Shown here one piece after another: positions 13,201-15,064 of a stretch of 15,064 nt of DNA. A program made the position numbers and the translations under genes. This DNA comes from Bacteroidota bacterium. Lineage in GTDB: Bacteria; Bacteroidota; Bacteroidia; Flavobacteriales; Weeksellaceae. The notes below the pieces were generated by a model. That model worked only from the letters and a program-made list of their open reading frames with translations. It had not been told where the DNA came from and ran no database searches. Location: NCBI GenBank assembly GCA_023448955.1, contig JAEXJU010000350.1, forward strand, positions 1 through 15,064, written 5' to 3'. Numbering within the stretch: position 1 is the stretch's first letter; every line of letters starts with the position of its first letter.

Positions 13201-14267
13201 ATGAGCAGAAAATTTCCGGCAGGAGTTGCCACTGGTTCTTTAGTAACAGAGATATTTGATTATGCCAAAGAGAAGCAATTCGCACTTCCGGCAGCTAATG
13301 TGATTGGTTCTAGTAATATCAACGCAACATTAGAAACTGCTGCAAAACTTAATGCTCCAGTAATTATCCAGTTTTCAAACGGAGGTCTATCTTCAACGCT
13401 GGAAAAGGATTGAGTAACGATGGGCAAAAGGCGGCGGTTCTAGGAGCTGTTGCTGGTGCAAAACATATCCACACTTTAGCAGAAGCTTACGGAGCGACTG
13501 TAATCCTGCACACAGACCATTGTGCAAAGAAATTATTACCTTGGGTAGACGGACTTTTGGATGCAAGTGAAGAATTTTACAAGCAAAACGGAAAGCCGCT
13601 TTACTCTTCTCATATGTTAGATTTTTCAGAAGAGCCTATTGAGGAAAACCTTGAGGTTTCTGCAAAATACTTCGAGAGAATGAACAAAATGGGAATGACG
13701 CTTGAAATCGAATTGGGCGTTACCGGAGGTGAAGAAGACGGTGTTGATAACTCAGATGTGGATAGCTCAAAACTATATACACAGCCGGAAGAAGTTGCAC
13801 ACGCATACGAGGTGTTGAAGAAAGTGTCTGATAACTTCACAATTGCTGCTGCTTTCGGAAACGTACACGGTGTTTACAAGCCAGGAAACGTAAAACTGAC
13901 TCCGAAAATTCTTGACAATTCTCAGAAATATGTTCAGGAAAAATTCGGGACTGGTGAGAAGCCTGTGAACTTCGTGTTCCACGGTGGTTCCGGTTCTACT
14001 CTTCAGGAAATCAGAGAAGCGATCAGCTACGGTGTTGTGAAAATGAACATCGATACAGATTTGCAGTTCGGATATACTGAAGGCATCAGAGATTACATGA
14101 CAGAACAGATCGAATATCTGAGACATCAGATCGGTAATCCAACAGGTGCAGATGCTCCAAACAAGAAATTCAACGACCCGAGAGTCTGGGTAAGAAAAGG
14201 AGAGGAAACCTACATCAAGAGACTGACGCAGGCTTTCGAAGACCTAAACAATATTAATACACTTTAA
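13201..14267 (+). pseudogene. fbaA: Class II fructose-bisphosphate aldolase, frameshifted by one missing base
   Basis: This is one FbaA gene in two frames. The 5' part (13201-13413) stops after 70 residues; the rest of the enzyme continues in the -1 frame to 14267. FbaA is a zinc-dependent cytosolic enzyme that cleaves fructose 1,6-bisphosphate to DHAP and glyceraldehyde 3-phosphate, and runs backwards in gluconeogenesis. Adding one T in the TT at 13392-13393 changes SSTLEKD-stop to SFNAGKGLSNDGQK, the sequence expected from the family (E. coli has SNGGASFIAGKG), and gives a 355-residue protein against 359 in E. coli. All catalytic parts are intact: HTDHCAKKLLPW (Asp106, His107), EIELGVTGGEEDGVDN, NVHGVYKPGN (His223), and FVFHGGSGST (His261). 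Because the rest is undamaged and the enzyme is central, a sequencing or assembly error is likelier than true loss. The apparent start of the second frame is a TTG and not a real start. Confidence 0.93.
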
Positions 14268-14272
14268 TTTTT

Positions 14273-14354
14273 GTAAAAAGTAAGAGGTACAAAGTAAAAT
14301 GTAAAAATTACATTAGCTTTGTATTTTTTTACTTAATACTTTTTACTTAATACT
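14273..14354. repeat. AT-rich imperfect inverted repeat with tandem TTACTTAATACT
   Basis: GTAAAAAGTA (14273-14282) is the exact complement of TACTTTTTAC (14337-14346), and inside it GTACAAAG can pair with CTTTGTAT and TGTAA with TTACA, so the spacer can fold into one long hairpin. TTACTTAATACT occurs twice (14329-14340 and 14343-14354, period 14). The fold with its T-rich right arm may help end fbaA transcription; it leaves little room for an accD promoter of the usual type. Confidence 0.5.
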
Positions 14355-14360
14355 AAGACA

Positions 14361-15064
14361 ATGGCATTTGACTGGTTTAAAAGGAAAACACAAAACATTA
14401 CGACTTCTACTGAAGACAAAAAAGATGTTCCGAAAGGGCTTTGGCATAAAACACCTACCGGAAAAATAATAGAAGCTGAAGAATTAAAAGCAAACAACTT
14501 TGTGTCTCCGGAAGATGGTTTCCACGTAAGAATCGGGAGCAGAGAATATTTTGATATGCTTTTTGATGACCAAAAATTCAAGGAATTGGATGCGGATGTG
14601 GAAAGTGTTGACATTCTGAAATTCAAGGATACCAAATCTTACACAGATCGTCTGAAAGAAGTAAAATCTAAAACCAAACTGACGGATTCTATCCGCAATG
14701 CGACTGGAAAAGTAAACGGTGTGGAAATGGTGATTTCTTGTATGGATTTCGCATTTATAGGTGGTTCTTTAGGTTCTGTAATGGGCGAAAAAATCAGAAG
14801 AGCTATTGATTATTGTATCAAGCACAAGCTGCCTTATATGATTATCTGCCAGTCTGGTGGTGCGAGAATGCAGGAAGCCGCTTATTCATTGATGCAATTG
14901 GCGAAAGTTCAAGCTAAGTTGGTTCAGCTTTCCGATGCAGGTTTGCCTTACATCGCTTATCTGACTGACCCTACTTTCGGTGGTATTACAGCTTCTTTTG
15001 CAATGACTGCAGACTTAATTATTGCCGAGCCAAGTGCGCTGATCGGATTTGCAGGACCACGTGT
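14361..15064 (+). CDS. accD: Acetyl-CoA carboxylase carboxyltransferase subunit beta, 5' part
   Basis: 234 codons and two bases are visible; the gene runs off the right edge. AccD and AccA form the carboxyltransferase that moves CO2 from carboxybiotin to acetyl-CoA, giving malonyl-CoA for fatty-acid synthesis. Family blocks: DVPKGLWHKTPTGKI (22-36), MDFAFIGGSLGSVMGEKIRR (128-147), CQSGGARMQEAAYSLMQLAK (163-182), TDPTFGGITASF (202-213), and EPSALIGFAGPRV at the edge. The GGARM and GFAGPRV segments line the acyl-CoA site and are intact. The four zinc-ribbon cysteines known from E. coli AccD are all absent here (WHKTPTG and VSPED replace the CxxC pairs). I recall the same in other Flavobacteriia AccD proteins, so this is probably a lineage trait. 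The ATG at 14361 gives the usual MAFDWFKR start. Confidence 0.93.
   Translation, partial: MAFDWFKRKTQNITTSTEDKKDVPKGLWHKTPTGKIIEAEELKANNFVSPEDGFHVRIGSREYFDMLFDDQKFKELDADVESVDILKFKDTKSYTDRLKEVKSKTKLTDSIRNATGKVNGVEMVISCMDFAFIGGSLGSVMGEKIRRAIDYCIKHKLPYMIICQSGGARMQEAAYSLMQLAKVQAKLVQLSDAGLPYIAYLTDPTFGGITASFAMTADLIIAEPSALIGFAGPR

Noticed and set aside
13381..13415. Programmed -1 frameshifting as an explanation for the split fbaA
   Set aside because: No X XXY YYZ slippery heptamer lies in the overlap, and a shift there would give a sequence differing from the family consensus, whereas one added T restores it exactly.
13410..14267. A separate aldolase gene starting at the TTG at 13410
   Set aside because: The TTG is an internal leucine of the FbaA core, and the 5' part with the first strand of the barrel is encoded directly upstream in another frame.

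Overview
The window looks like ordinary chromosome from a Flavobacteriia member close to Chryseobacterium (Weeksellaceae, Bacteroidota). The evidence is the protein sequences (Flavobacteriia-type LysA, AccD without zinc-ribbon cysteines, a TonB-C-terminal-like secreted protein), AT-rich spacers, genes without clear Shine-Dalgarno sites, and repeated matches to the Bacteroidota -7 promoter box TAnnTTTG upstream of genes. No CRISPR array, insertion sequence, tRNA or rRNA was seen.

Layout. 1-365: the 3' end of htpG (+), convergent with the tail-specific protease prc (420-2543, -) across a perfect bidirectional terminator. 2716-4055: surE and a Crp/Fnr-family regulator (+), five bases apart. 4054-4208: an operator-like palindrome, a promoter-like box and two terminators with no gene between them. 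4215-5967: a secreted TonB-domain-like protein and lysA (-). 5968-6349: a gene-poor stretch with a lysA leader (seven-codon ORF, alternative hairpin, terminator-like hairpin, promoter), then a palindromic repeat and a possible gene remnant. 6350-9779: a three-gene minus-strand cluster of HerA/YjgR-type ATPase, small membrane protein and DEDDh exonuclease. 9878-11328: bestrophin-like channel and TrmH/SpoU RNA methyltransferase (+), two bases apart. 11329-11564: a spacer with a CACAA/TTGTG microrepeat and a promoter-plus-terminator pair on the minus strand that could define a small RNA. 11565-13095: CBS-domain protein and NAD kinase (+). 13201-14267: class II fructose-bisphosphate aldolase, broken by a single missing base. 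14361 to the end: the start of accD.

Most genes are housekeeping: protein quality control (HtpG, Prc), nucleotide clean-up (SurE), lysine synthesis (LysA), RNA modification, NADP supply (NadK), glycolysis (FbaA) and fatty-acid synthesis (AccD). I did not find a clear new defence or mobile system. The most unusual material is non-coding: the lysA leader, two candidate transcripts of about 70 nt without a gene (plus strand near 4100-4167, minus strand near 11386-11458), and the repeat-derived 3' end of the methyltransferase gene. The fbaA frameshift needs checking first, because it may be an assembly error in a central gene.
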